Assembly: GCA_030613025.1 (NCBI GenBank)
Contig: JAUWMT010000005.1
Coordinates: 1-64,000, forward strand
DNA from: Candidatus Cloacimonadota bacterium
Lineage (GTDB): Bacteria > Cloacimonadota > Cloacimonadia > JGIOTU-2
Length of the DNA: 64,000 bases
Direction of reading: 5' to 3'
The translations under genes were made by a program, and so were the position numbers. Shown here piece after piece: positions 9,143 through 17,427 of this stretch (its first letter is position 1; every line of letters starts with the position of its first letter). Under the pieces are notes generated by a model, which was not told where the DNA came from, ran no database searches, and saw only the letters and a program-made list of their open reading frames with translations.

Positions 9143-9289
9143 ATGAGGACACTACACAACAGAAAACCAAACCGTCTTAAGGGTTATGATTATTCACAAC
9201 CGGGATATTATTTTGTTACAATTTGTACCCAAAATAAGGTCGAATATTTCGGTACAATCAGGAATAGGATTCTGTTCCGAATTTTCTAA
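9143..9289 (+). pseudogene. Truncated RAYT (REP-associated tyrosine transposase) N-terminus
   Basis: A 48-codon frame reads RKPNRLKGYDYSQPGYYFV then TICTQNKVEYFG and then runs into unrelated sequence and TAA. The first part is the characteristic N-terminus of the Y1/IS200-like transposase family associated with REP elements. The HUH motif and catalytic Tyr are missing, so only about the first quarter of the gene remains. Its end overlaps the stop of the convergent small membrane protein by 4 bases, showing that a deletion joined the two. Confidence 0.8.
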
Positions 9290-9612
9290 TCGGTGGTCTT
9301 CTTCTGCAGCTCTTTCTTGCCTTTTTCTATCAAATCCTCACCTGCATCTTTCCCCTTTTCAATCAGATCTTTGCCTACATCTTTTCCTTTTTCAAGCAAT
9401 TCTTTTCCGTGTTCGATCAATGCTTCCTTATTTGTGGGAATTTCCTTGCCTGTAAAGAACAGATACCCAGCATACACCACTGCGATAACTACAATAACAA
9501 TGAGAAGTTTAAACATCTTTTTTATTATCGCTATGATAAGAAGCACTGCAAGAATGCCGATGATCACCCACAAAATCGGATTTGCATTTAAATAATTAAG
9601 AATATTTTCCAT
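9286..9612 (-). CDS. Small membrane protein with amphipathic KGKD repeats
   Basis: 108 residues. Two hydrophobic segments lie at about 12-30 (ILWVIIGILAVLLIIAII) and 34-54 (LLIVIVVIAVVYAGYLFF). The C-terminal tail has an 11-residue repeat, LLEKGKDVGKD, LIEKGKDAGED, LIEKGKKELQK, that should form an amphipathic helix. No enzyme motif is seen. AGGAG precedes the ATG by about 9 bases. It is the last of four leftward genes starting with rnhA. The stop codon reaches into the RAYT relic. Confidence 0.65.
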   Translation of the reverse strand: MENILNYLNANPILWVIIGILAVLLIIAIIKKMFKLLIVIVVIAVVYAGYLFFTGKEIPTNKEALIEHGKELLEKGKDVGKDLIEKGKDAGEDLIEKGKKELQKKTTD

Positions 9613-9638
9613 CTTCTGATAACTCCTTTTTTATTTTT

Positions 9639-10244
9639 CTACTTCTTTATATATTCACAATAAGAATGTCCATAAATTTTTTGATTATATGGGTTCCTAC
9701 CTCTTTCCCGGTCTGATCTGTCTAATCTGTATATAAATAATTCAACCGGCTTTGTAAAAGATCGCATATGTTCAGGAAAATGATACGTCCCTTCTCTGAT
9801 ACGCTTTGCCCCTACCTTCTCCTGCATTTTTTGTGAGGCAGGATTTAATCTATTCGGGGAGGCTTGTACAGCTATGCAATTCGTATGTGTGAAAAGATAA
9901 TCGATAAGTCCGGTTTTTATCTCCGTACCAAAATCTCTATTCCAATAAGAAGGTAATAATTTTACATCCGTCGTGCTGATACCCTTTTCATCAGGATTGC
10001 CAAGTTTACATTCCCCTATCGGTGCGTCGCTTTCCTTATCAATCACTATCAAGGTTCGGTCAAATTCTGAGCTTTCTGCACGAGCCAGTTGTGCAATTAT
10101 ATCTTCCCTGCGTATCATTAATCCTTTTGGAAATCCAACATTTTCCATAACCTTTGGCTCATTCCAGAGCTGGAAATAGAAGTCCACATCCTCATCTTTT
10201 GTAATAGGAATTCTGATGATCAAACGAGAAGTTTCAAAAACCAT
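9639..10244 (-). CDS. GNAT-family N-acetyltransferase (RimJ/RimL-like)
   Basis: About 201 residues from the ATG at 10244. The opening FETSRLIIRIP and the central block TTDVKLLPSYWNRDFGTEIKTGLIDYLF, followed by VQASPNRLNPASQKMQEKVG, match Acetyltransf_3 proteins that acetylate protein N-termini or small amines. The ATG shares one base with the TAA of the upstream lipoprotein gene (TAATG), with GGGGAA just before it. A TTG start 12 bases upstream is less likely. Substrate unknown. Confidence 0.85.
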   Translation of the reverse strand: MVFETSRLIIRIPITKDEDVDFYFQLWNEPKVMENVGFPKGLMIRREDIIAQLARAESSEFDRTLIVIDKESDAPIGECKLGNPDEKGISTTDVKLLPSYWNRDFGTEIKTGLIDYLFTHTNCIAVQASPNRLNPASQKMQEKVGAKRIREGTYHFPEHMRSFTKPVELFIYRLDRSDRERGRNPYNQKIYGHSYCEYIKK

Positions 10245-10750
10245 TATTCCCCGCAAATATCGAGCTCAGCCCACTCAGTTCTCTTGATCGTTGCAACGAT
10301 GACCAGTTTATTTTCAAATGTCCATGCAACGATCTGGAAGCCCTCTCCGCTCTTCCAGCACCACTCATCAAATGGAAGATGATGCATTATCGAGGGATTA
10401 CCATACATATTCCGCGTATAGGATTCCACATCCACATTATCCTTAAACGTAAAGATCATTTCATAAAGAGGTTGGGAAGATATCTTTGCATCAAAATAAT
10501 ATGTGATAGATTGGAATTCAGCATTCTCGATATTTTCTACATATTCATACCGAAAAGACATATCGATGCGTTCTTCCAAGTTCTTTGCATATTTCACATC
10601 CTCAAATTTATCCATAGACATGCCAAAATAAAGATCCTTAACAATGTCGGGTAAAAGCTGCGTTTGCAGGCGTTCTGTCGGAGCAGTTTTGAACACACTA
10701 CAGCTTACCAAAAGGAGTGGAATCATTACAAGAAAGATTACTTTTTTCAT
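10244..10750 (-). CDS. Lipoprotein of unknown function
   Basis: 168 residues from the ATG at 10750, which has AAGGAGA about 6 bases upstream. A longer frame to 10828 would run into rnhA and lacks a ribosome-binding site. The signal peptide MKKVIFLVMIPLLLVSCS ends in a lipobox with Cys17. The mature part has alternating beta-type segments (SITYYFDAKISSQPLYEMIFTF, VIVATIKRTEW) without known catalytic residues. It lies between rnhA (25 bp upstream) and the GNAT gene (1-base overlap). Confidence 0.7.
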   Translation of the reverse strand: MKKVIFLVMIPLLLVSCSVFKTAPTERLQTQLLPDIVKDLYFGMSMDKFEDVKYAKNLEERIDMSFRYEYVENIENAEFQSITYYFDAKISSQPLYEMIFTFKDNVDVESYTRNMYGNPSIMHHLPFDEWCWKSGEGFQIVAWTFENKLVIVATIKRTEWAELDICGE

Positions 10751-10775
10751 CGAATCTCCTTTTTTGAAGATCACA

Positions 10776-11234
10776 TTATTTAATATGTTTCTTAATTTGG
10801 TATTTTGCCAGTCTATCGCATTCCTCATTTTCAGGATGACCTTCGTGCCCTTTGAGCCACTGCCAGTAAATCTGATGTTCTTGAGCTAATCTGTCGAGCT
10901 GCAGCCATAATTCCAGATTCTTGATCTGCTTCTTTTTAGAGTTTTTCCATCCCTTTTCTTTCCAGTTATCCATCCATTTTGTCATGCCTTTGACGAGATA
11001 GGTCGAATCCGAGTATACTGCAACAATGCACGGCTCTTTCAGTTTTTCCAACGCTTTTAATGCGCAGGTGAGTTCCATGATGTTGTTGGTCGTTTCCTTA
11101 GCAAAGCCGGTAAGTATTTTCCTTTTCCCTCTGTAGATCAGAATTGCTGCCCAGCCGCCAGGACCGGGATTTCCCTTGCATGATCCGTCGCAGTATATGA
11201 CGACTTCTTTAAGAATTTTGTTTTCCTTTTTCAT
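10776..11234 (-). CDS. rnhA: Ribonuclease HI
   Basis: 152 residues. The four metal-binding acidic residues are clear: Asp16 in YCDGSCKGNPGPGGWA, Glu54 in NNIMEL, Asp76 in VYSDSTYLV and Asp140 in ECDRLA. The handle region with WMDNWKEKGWKNSKKK and LWLQLDRL is present as in E. coli-type enzymes. It cleaves the RNA strand of RNA-DNA hybrids. First gene of a leftward run with the lipoprotein, GNAT and small membrane protein genes. Confidence 0.95.
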   Translation of the reverse strand: MKKENKILKEVVIYCDGSCKGNPGPGGWAAILIYRGKRKILTGFAKETTNNIMELTCALKALEKLKEPCIVAVYSDSTYLVKGMTKWMDNWKEKGWKNSKKKQIKNLELWLQLDRLAQEHQIYWQWLKGHEGHPENEECDRLAKYQIKKHIK

Positions 11235-11299
11235 GTATTTGGAATAGATTTTTGGGGAATGGAGCTGTCAAGTTTATGATTTATTTCCACGTACTTTCT

Positions 11300-11600
11300 T
11301 CAATATTTTAAGAATAGAACGCAGATAATCGCAGATGAGGCTGATAAACATGTGTTGCGTTTCACGAGTCAGCCACGAAGGGAATGACTCGGGGATCTGA
11401 AAAGAATAGAACACAGATTCGCCAGTTGGCGAACAAGTTTCCGCTGATGAAACTGATTTACCCCGTGAAATCCTGCAAAGCAGGAATCCCGATGCATCGG
11501 GATTATTTCACAGGGTGAACACTGATTCATAAAATATAATGATGAAAAATAAATTTAATTCTTTATCTGCGAAAATCCGCTGAATCTGCGTATATCTACG
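11300..11600. repeat. Dispersed repeat with embedded palindromes
   Basis: No gene. The flanks carry the GAATAGAACGCAGAT and AATCCGCTGAATCTGCGT words that also make up 16660-16800 and 28026-28285. Inside sits a REP-like palindrome (11365-11391, GAGTCA / TGACTC around GCCACGAAGGGAA) and, at 11461-11515, a nested structure. In that structure an outer stem with GTGAAAT / ATTTCAC encloses CCTGC-AAA-GCAGG and a perfect 20-bp palindrome AATCCCGATG / CATCGGGATT, as in a three-way junction. Confidence 0.75.
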
Positions 11601-11613
11601 TCCCATTTTGCCC

Positions 11614-11638
11614 CGACTCATCTTTGCAAGCTGAGTCG
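11614..11638. repeat. 25-bp REP-like palindrome, copy 2
   Basis: Identical to 1001-1025 (CGACTCA … TGAGTCG). It begins 5 bases downstream of the stop of the leftward 939-residue gene, the same position relative to a stop codon as copy 1. Confidence 0.8.
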
Positions 11639-11642
11639 TGAG

Positions 11643-14462
11643 TTACCTTATCACGATCATTTTCTTAATTTCTGACATATCTTCAGTTTGTAATTTATAA
11701 AAATATACTCCTGAACTCAATGCTTCTGCATCAAATATAACCGAATATTCACCTTTTGGTTTTGTCTCATTCACAAGCGTAGAAATCAACTGCCCTTTTA
11801 TGTTGTAGATACTTATCATAACATGAGAATTATGTTTTAGGGAATACTGTATTATTGTTGAGTTTTTAGTTGGATTGGGGAAATTTTGATGAAGAATATT
11901 TGCTTCAAGACTTGTAGGTATATCCACTCCAAATTCTGGTTGATTAAAATAATAAGCACCCATATCTGCTCGTGTTCCATCAGGATCGACCGGCGAACTG
12001 GGATCACCAGTATCAATACATGGAGATTTTGTTAAATCTGGAATTGGAAAATTAGCCCATGTAAGATGGAAATCACCATTTTGCGGATCTACAAATAAAG
12101 GATCCGAATCAATATTTCCCGTACCGCTCCATCCGTCCTTGATATCTGAATAGGTTATTGTGATCGATCCACCAATATTTGTCTGAATTTCAGCAGGCCA
12201 GTTATCCCAAATAATGCAATTTGTAACATAGACATTTGCCATATATACACTATAAATTCCGCTCGACTTATGATGCATCACTGAGCTATTATGACATATT
12301 GTTGCATTTGTAATAAATACGATTGAATTATGACAATATACACCACCACATTGGTCTGCACTATTATCATGAATATCAACATTATATAAAGAAGGTTGAG
12401 AATTTGACCAACAAGCAAAACCACCCCCAAATATTCCAGCTGAATTATTATATATAGAAACATTTATTAACGTTGGCTTCGAGCCCTCTGTACAAAAGAA
12501 ACCACCACCATCCCACAAAGTCACAGTATTATTTTTTATAACAACATTTTCTATAATCGGGTCTGCATTATAACAGCATATACCACCACCATAGAAATAA
12601 GCATTATTTCCACTTACGATAAGATTTTTCAATTTTGGACTTGAATATAAACAGGCGATACCTCCATAATCACTCATATAACTACTACCTGTAATCGTGA
12701 ATCCAGACAAACATGAAAGAGAATCTTCAAGATGATTAAATATGACTGGGGACCCATTGTTATTAGCATCAATAATTGTATGGGTTATATATGAACTATC
12801 TTGCTGAATATAAAAAAGTGAACTCACTGTAATACTTTTACCACTAAAATTAATATTCTCATAATATCGGCCCGTATCAACAAGAACTATATTTCCTTCG
12901 TATGAATTATCTATAGCTTCTTGTATTGATAAAAAATCCCCTGGCACATTAATTATACCTGTTCCTACGGGTATAAGAGTTGAAGTCGTTAATGTAGTAT
13001 CAGAGTTTAGTATTACATTTTCATATGTTATATCATGATAATTTTCTTTTGAGTATGAAATATTAAACAAACCATTTTGTAAATTAATAGAAAAGTGACC
13101 GCTTGAATCCGTATAGGTACTATCCGAAATAATCGACGGCGTTGTTCTTATAAATAAAATCTTTATCCCATCATGGATACTCTGATTATCAAGATAAGCA
13201 TAACCATCAACCACGATATTCGTGGTAGCAGCAATATAATTTTCTTTTATCAACCTATCTTCTTCTGTATCACTTTGTACAGTAAGACTAACTGAATATG
13301 TTCCTTTATTTTGATAAACAAATGTTGGATTTTGCTCATAAGAATCGATGACTCCATCATTTTGGAAATCCCACTCCCAACTAATGATATTTCCATTTGA
13401 TAGATCAGAAAAATAAACTTCTAAAGGAACCTCCCCAACTGTTGGTGAAGCTGTAAAGTTCGCATAGAAATAATTCGGATCAAAATAATATGAACCGATA
13501 TCTGAAATAGAACCATCAGGATCTGGTGGTGAGTTTGGGTCTCCACTATCAATACATGGCGACTCAGTAGTTAAATGGAAATCCCCATCTAAAGGATTAA
13601 CGAATAAGGGATCAATATTCATATTTCCCACTCCTGTCCAACCGCCTTTAATGTCCGAGTAAGTTATATCAATTGAACAGACTGAAGTTAACAGAATTTC
13701 TTGAGGAGTATTATTCCATAGAATACAATTTACCAGAGTTGGAGAAGCATCGTGAGCTAATTGAAATCCTGCATAATTGTCGCTATCGTAGGAATTATTT
13801 TCTGTTATAGTTACATTTGTAAAAGTCGGTTCAGAACAACTAGTAAGGTATACTCCAGCTCCAGCCCATGTGGCAGTATTATTGCAAATCACAACCCTAT
13901 ATAAGGTAGGATGAGCATAATCACAAAAAAGCCCAGCCCCATCCCATTCTGTCGTATTTTTGCTGATGATAAGATTACTTAAAGTGGGACTACAATCCGA
14001 GCAATAAATTCCAGCTCCATCATTATGACTAAAATTATCAACGATAAATGAATTGGCTATTGTTGGACTTGAATCTTTGCAGCAAATTCCTGCCCCATAA
14101 CTCCCAGGTTGCCCGGAAGCAATGTGTCCGTTCGTTATTGTAAAACCAGTTAAAATCGCACTAATGTCCTCTCCACTTTCAAATATTACAACAGTCCCAT
14201 TTTGGTTACCATCGATAACAGTCTGTGAAATATAGGAAGTGTCCTGAGTAGTGAGAAATAAAGAAGCAACGGTAATATTCTTTCCGTTGTAGTTAATATT
14301 TTCTACATAGGTTCCCGGTTGGACGAGGACAGTATCTCCAACGGATGAAGAGTCTATGCCTGTCTGTATTGTTGAATAATCACCCGGTACATTTATTATT
14401 GTTGCATGTAGTATTCCCACAAAAAGGAATGAAATTGCCAGCAAGAAAATTCTCTTTCTCAT
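11643..14462 (-). CDS. Exported double beta-helix protein with PKD and sorting domain
   Basis: 939 residues. Signal peptide MRKRIFLLAISFLFVGILHA is followed by a right-handed beta-helix (about 22-325) that opens with NVPGDYSTIQTGID. A PKD domain lies at about 335-415 (SWEWDFQNDGVIDSYEQNP). A carboxypeptidase-regulatory-like segment spans 417-495 (VDGYAYLDNQ, YTDSSGHFSI). A second beta-helix opening with NVPGDFLSIQEAID fills about 504-840. The sorting domain begins with NFPNPTKNSTIIQYSL. Many cysteines in GGxxC steps suggest stacked turns. Likely a surface-exposed carbohydrate-binding or lyase-like protein; no catalytic residues can be named. It lies 31 bp downstream of its paralogue. Confidence 0.87.
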   Translation of the reverse strand: MRKRIFLLAISFLFVGILHATIINVPGDYSTIQTGIDSSSVGDTVLVQPGTYVENINYNGKNITVASLFLTTQDTSYISQTVIDGNQNGTVVIFESGEDISAILTGFTITNGHIASGQPGSYGAGICCKDSSPTIANSFIVDNFSHNDGAGIYCSDCSPTLSNLIISKNTTEWDGAGLFCDYAHPTLYRVVICNNTATWAGAGVYLTSCSEPTFTNVTITENNSYDSDNYAGFQLAHDASPTLVNCILWNNTPQEILLTSVCSIDITYSDIKGGWTGVGNMNIDPLFVNPLDGDFHLTTESPCIDSGDPNSPPDPDGSISDIGSYYFDPNYFYANFTASPTVGEVPLEVYFSDLSNGNIISWEWDFQNDGVIDSYEQNPTFVYQNKGTYSVSLTVQSDTEEDRLIKENYIAATTNIVVDGYAYLDNQSIHDGIKILFIRTTPSIISDSTYTDSSGHFSINLQNGLFNISYSKENYHDITYENVILNSDTTLTTSTLIPVGTGIINVPGDFLSIQEAIDNSYEGNIVLVDTGRYYENINFSGKSITVSSLFYIQQDSSYITHTIIDANNNGSPVIFNHLEDSLSCLSGFTITGSSYMSDYGGIACLYSSPKLKNLIVSGNNAYFYGGGICCYNADPIIENVVIKNNTVTLWDGGGFFCTEGSKPTLINVSIYNNSAGIFGGGFACWSNSQPSLYNVDIHDNSADQCGGVYCHNSIVFITNATICHNSSVMHHKSSGIYSVYMANVYVTNCIIWDNWPAEIQTNIGGSITITYSDIKDGWSGTGNIDSDPLFVDPQNGDFHLTWANFPIPDLTKSPCIDTGDPSSPVDPDGTRADMGAYYFNQPEFGVDIPTSLEANILHQNFPNPTKNSTIIQYSLKHNSHVMISIYNIKGQLISTLVNETKPKGEYSVIFDAEALSSGVYFYKLQTEDMSEIKKMIVIR

Positions 14463-14493
14463 TTGTTTCTCCTTATTTATTTTGTTATATCCA

Positions 14494-16443
14494 TCATTTT
14501 ATCACAATCATCTTCTTAATTTCTGACATATCTTCAGTTTGTAATTTATAAAAATATACTCCTGAACTCAATGCTTCTGCATCAAATATAACCGAATATT
14601 CACCTTTTGGTTTTGTCTCATTCACAAGCGTAGAAACGAGTTGCCCTTTTATGTTGTAGATACTTATCATAACATGAGAATTCATTTTAAGTGAATATAG
14701 AATTGTAGTTGAGTTTTTGGTTGGATTGGGGAAATTATGTATAATATTTTCTTGAGGAATAAACGGTTCATGAATTGAGTACGACGGAGCTCCATATTCG
14801 TATGCTCCCATATCGATGACTGCAACACCATCTCCATTACCATCCCATACACGAATATTTCCATCCAGATCCCAGGGCGGCAAATTGAGCCCGGTGGTAT
14901 CCGGTGTGCCGACATCAATGCAGGGTGAGTATTGAGTTAGATGAAAATCTTCACTCAAAGTATCTGCAAACATAGGATCCGTATCTATGTTTCCTGTTCC
15001 TATCCAACCCCCCTGTACATCTGAATACACTACAGAGACATTATTCCCGATTATTTCAGGTTGCGTGTCATTCCATAATATTGAGTTATAAATATCTACA
15101 TCTGAACTTGAATCACACTTGATACCCCCGCAACTTGTTTGGGCGTAGTTATCGGTAATTGTTACATTACAGCAGAACACTCCTGAACTATTTCTTGCAT
15201 CAATTGCACTCCCACCTTCATAAGTCCCATTTTCAACGAAAATACTATTGTATATATTTAAGTCAGAATTAAAACTGATTATTGCCCCTCCATCACAAGC
15301 TGAGTTGTTATAAAAAAAACAATTGTAAATATCAAGTGTTGAAATTTCAATATTTATACCTCCTCCAACACTTGAAACATTATTCATTAATGAAACACTA
15401 TCCATTTTTACGTACGAACTATCATTAATATATATAGCCCCAGCAAAGCTAAATGCATCAGAATCCTCGATGATAGTATTCCTAATAGATAAAGTTGAAT
15501 TTTCGCAAACAAAACAGCCCCCATAAAAACCACTAATATTTTCTGAAAAATATGAATCTTCAACATCTGCTACCGAGTTACTAAAAAGTATTGCACCACC
15601 TATATCTGCAGTATTTCCAAAAAAAGTTGCATTCAATAAAAATAACGTGGAATTCCTAATGTTAATACCTCCACCGCCACTATCTTCATCACAAAAATTA
15701 TTTAGTATTTCAACATTTACCAGTTGTAGGGATGAATTACTATAACTTCGTAAACCACCACCACATAAGTAAGCATAATTATTTGATATTACGACATTTG
15801 TTAGTTGTGGACAAGAATAGTCTTGGCAATTAACACCCCCTCCCCAAAACTGGGCAAAATTATTGGATATTACTACATGTGAAATGAATGGGCTTGCGTT
15901 AGAACAACTTAACCCACCTCCTCCATAATCTGCTTGATTATCGTATATTTTAGTTGATTTGATACAAGCATTTGAACCATTTCTACAGCTAATACCTCCT
16001 CCCCAACCCTCCGAGAAGTTTGAAAAAATAGCTAAATTGCTTAATGTTGGACATGAACCCTGAGTACACCAAATACCTCCCCCATATTCATAGGGAAAAT
16101 CTGCATAACCATTCGTAACACTAAATCCACACAATACAGCTGTTGAATCTTCACCACTCATAAATTTCACTACGCTATCCACACTGTCTCCATCAATCAC
16201 GGTCTGCGAAATATAGGAAGTGTCAGCAGTAGTAAGAAATAACGAAGCAACAGTGATATTCTTTCCATTATAGTTAATGTTTTCAACATATGTTCCCGGT
16301 TGCACTAAAACCGTATCTCCATTAACTGCTGTGTCTATACCTATCTGTATGCTTGAATAATCAACTGGCACGTTGAGAATGGCTGCATCGAGAATTACCA
16401 CACACAATAAAGAAAAAACCAATAAAACAATCTTTTTTTTCAT
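14494..16443 (-). CDS. Exported beta-helix protein with sorting domain, paralogue of its neighbour
   Basis: 649 residues. Signal peptide MKKKIVLLVFSLLCVVILDA; beta-helix from about 22 to 540 opening with NVPVDYSSIQIGID and rich in GGGxxC and ISNN steps; sorting domain from about 565 (NFPNPTKNSTTILYSL to IKKMIVIK). The last ~65 residues, and the DNA encoding them, are almost identical to the end of the 939-residue neighbour, far more alike than the rest of the two proteins. There is no PKD domain. Probably cotranscribed with the neighbour. Confidence 0.87.
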   Translation of the reverse strand: MKKKIVLLVFSLLCVVILDAAILNVPVDYSSIQIGIDTAVNGDTVLVQPGTYVENINYNGKNITVASLFLTTADTSYISQTVIDGDSVDSVVKFMSGEDSTAVLCGFSVTNGYADFPYEYGGGIWCTQGSCPTLSNLAIFSNFSEGWGGGISCRNGSNACIKSTKIYDNQADYGGGGLSCSNASPFISHVVISNNFAQFWGGGVNCQDYSCPQLTNVVISNNYAYLCGGGLRSYSNSSLQLVNVEILNNFCDEDSGGGGINIRNSTLFLLNATFFGNTADIGGAILFSNSVADVEDSYFSENISGFYGGCFVCENSTLSIRNTIIEDSDAFSFAGAIYINDSSYVKMDSVSLMNNVSSVGGGINIEISTLDIYNCFFYNNSACDGGAIISFNSDLNIYNSIFVENGTYEGGSAIDARNSSGVFCCNVTITDNYAQTSCGGIKCDSSSDVDIYNSILWNDTQPEIIGNNVSVVYSDVQGGWIGTGNIDTDPMFADTLSEDFHLTQYSPCIDVGTPDTTGLNLPPWDLDGNIRVWDGNGDGVAVIDMGAYEYGAPSYSIHEPFIPQENIIHNFPNPTKNSTTILYSLKMNSHVMISIYNIKGQLVSTLVNETKPKGEYSVIFDAEALSSGVYFYKLQTEDMSEIKKMIVIK

Positions 16444-16519
16444 TTTTCCTCTCTTTACGAAGCTAAGTTTTTAACTTCGTGATGAATGAATAACTGCTCA
16501 TAAACTTGTCAAGACAAAT

Positions 16520-16630
16520 ATTCGCGTGGAGCGAAAAGTGAAAAGCGAAAAGTGAAGAGTGAAAAGCGAAAAGTGAAAAGTGAAAAGTGAAAAGCGAAAA
16601 GCGAAGAGAGAGGAGAGAAGAGAGAAGAGC
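16520..16630. repeat. Tandem 7-bp repeat GTGAAAA/GCGAAAA
   Basis: About a dozen units of GTGAAAA or GCGAAAA run from 16529, degrading into GAGAGAAGA near 16605-16630. It lies upstream of the 649-residue gene in a gene-free stretch. Similar purine-rich words occur inverted near 31530-31580 and 30394. Confidence 0.75.
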
Positions 16631-16632
16631 GC

Positions 16633-17370
16633 TCAGTCTTCATTGCATTACTCCGTGAAAAACAGAACGCAGATGAATGCTGATTCGCCAGTGGGCGAAC
16701 AAGTTTATGCTGATTAACACTTATTCAGAAAATAAAATGAAAAAAATTAAATCAAACTCTTAATCTTCGAAAATCTGTCTAACCTGCATGTTAATATCAA
16801 AATACTGGATTCCTCCCGACAAATTGGGAGGAATGACATGCTCTATTCTTTTGCATTATATTGCCACAAGTTAAAAATCTTCTGCTTGCCACAGCGTAGT
16901 CTCAATAGTCTGAATAAAGTCATGATTATATTTTTCTCACTCCTAGCTTTTCTCTCTTCGATTTTCTTATCTATTGTATTTCTCTGTGCTCTCTGTGTCC
17001 TCTGTGGTTGTTTTATTTTATTTTTCGTGTTGTTTCGTGTTTTTCGTGGTTATTATCTTCTTTTCACGGGAATGACATGCCCTTTTTTATTTGGAATTAT
17101 CTTGTCACAAGTAGAAAATTTCTCTGCCTGCCACGGCGTAATGTAATGAAGCTGGGTGTTCTCTGCTTGCCTGTTGCGCCGTAGTTTTACGAAGGCGAAC
17201 CACGGCGTCCTGTCTGGGCGTAGTGCAACGAAGCCTGAAATGTAGTGAAGCTGGGTGGTTTAATTAGACACTCCTCTATCTGCATTCATCTTCTTCCTCT
17301 ATGTTCTCTGTGGTTGTTTAAATTTATTTTTCGTGCTTTTCGTGGTTAAGATTTAATTTGATTTATTTTC
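16633..17370. repeat. Gene-free stretch of dispersed repeats
   Basis: No credible gene. 16660-16800 carries the GCAGATGAATGCTGATT and AATCTGTCTAACCTGC words of the repeat also at 11.3 and 28.0 kb. 16809-16834 is a hairpin ATTCCTCCC / GGGAGGAAT, related to that at 848-869. Degenerate copies of TGACATGCCC, TATCTTGTCACAAGT and GCCTGCCACGGCGTA words occur at 16830-16905 and 17068-17145. Several CGTAATGTAATGAAG-type words follow to 17260. An ORF at 16838-17146 reads through these repeats and is not supported. Confidence 0.65.
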
Positions 17371-17427
17371 TCCCAAAAATTGACAATTTTCCCCCATATC
17401 AAAAACTGCACTGCGAAAGGTCGTTCA

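Noticed and set aside
16520..16630. Tandem units that could be taken for a CRISPR array
   Set aside because: Units are 7 bp and contiguous, with no spacers, and no cas genes are in the window.
16838..17146. 102-codon hydrophobic frame that looks like a membrane protein
   Set aside because: It covers two related repeat copies (about 16830-16905 and 17068-17145); hydrophobicity comes from T-rich DNA.
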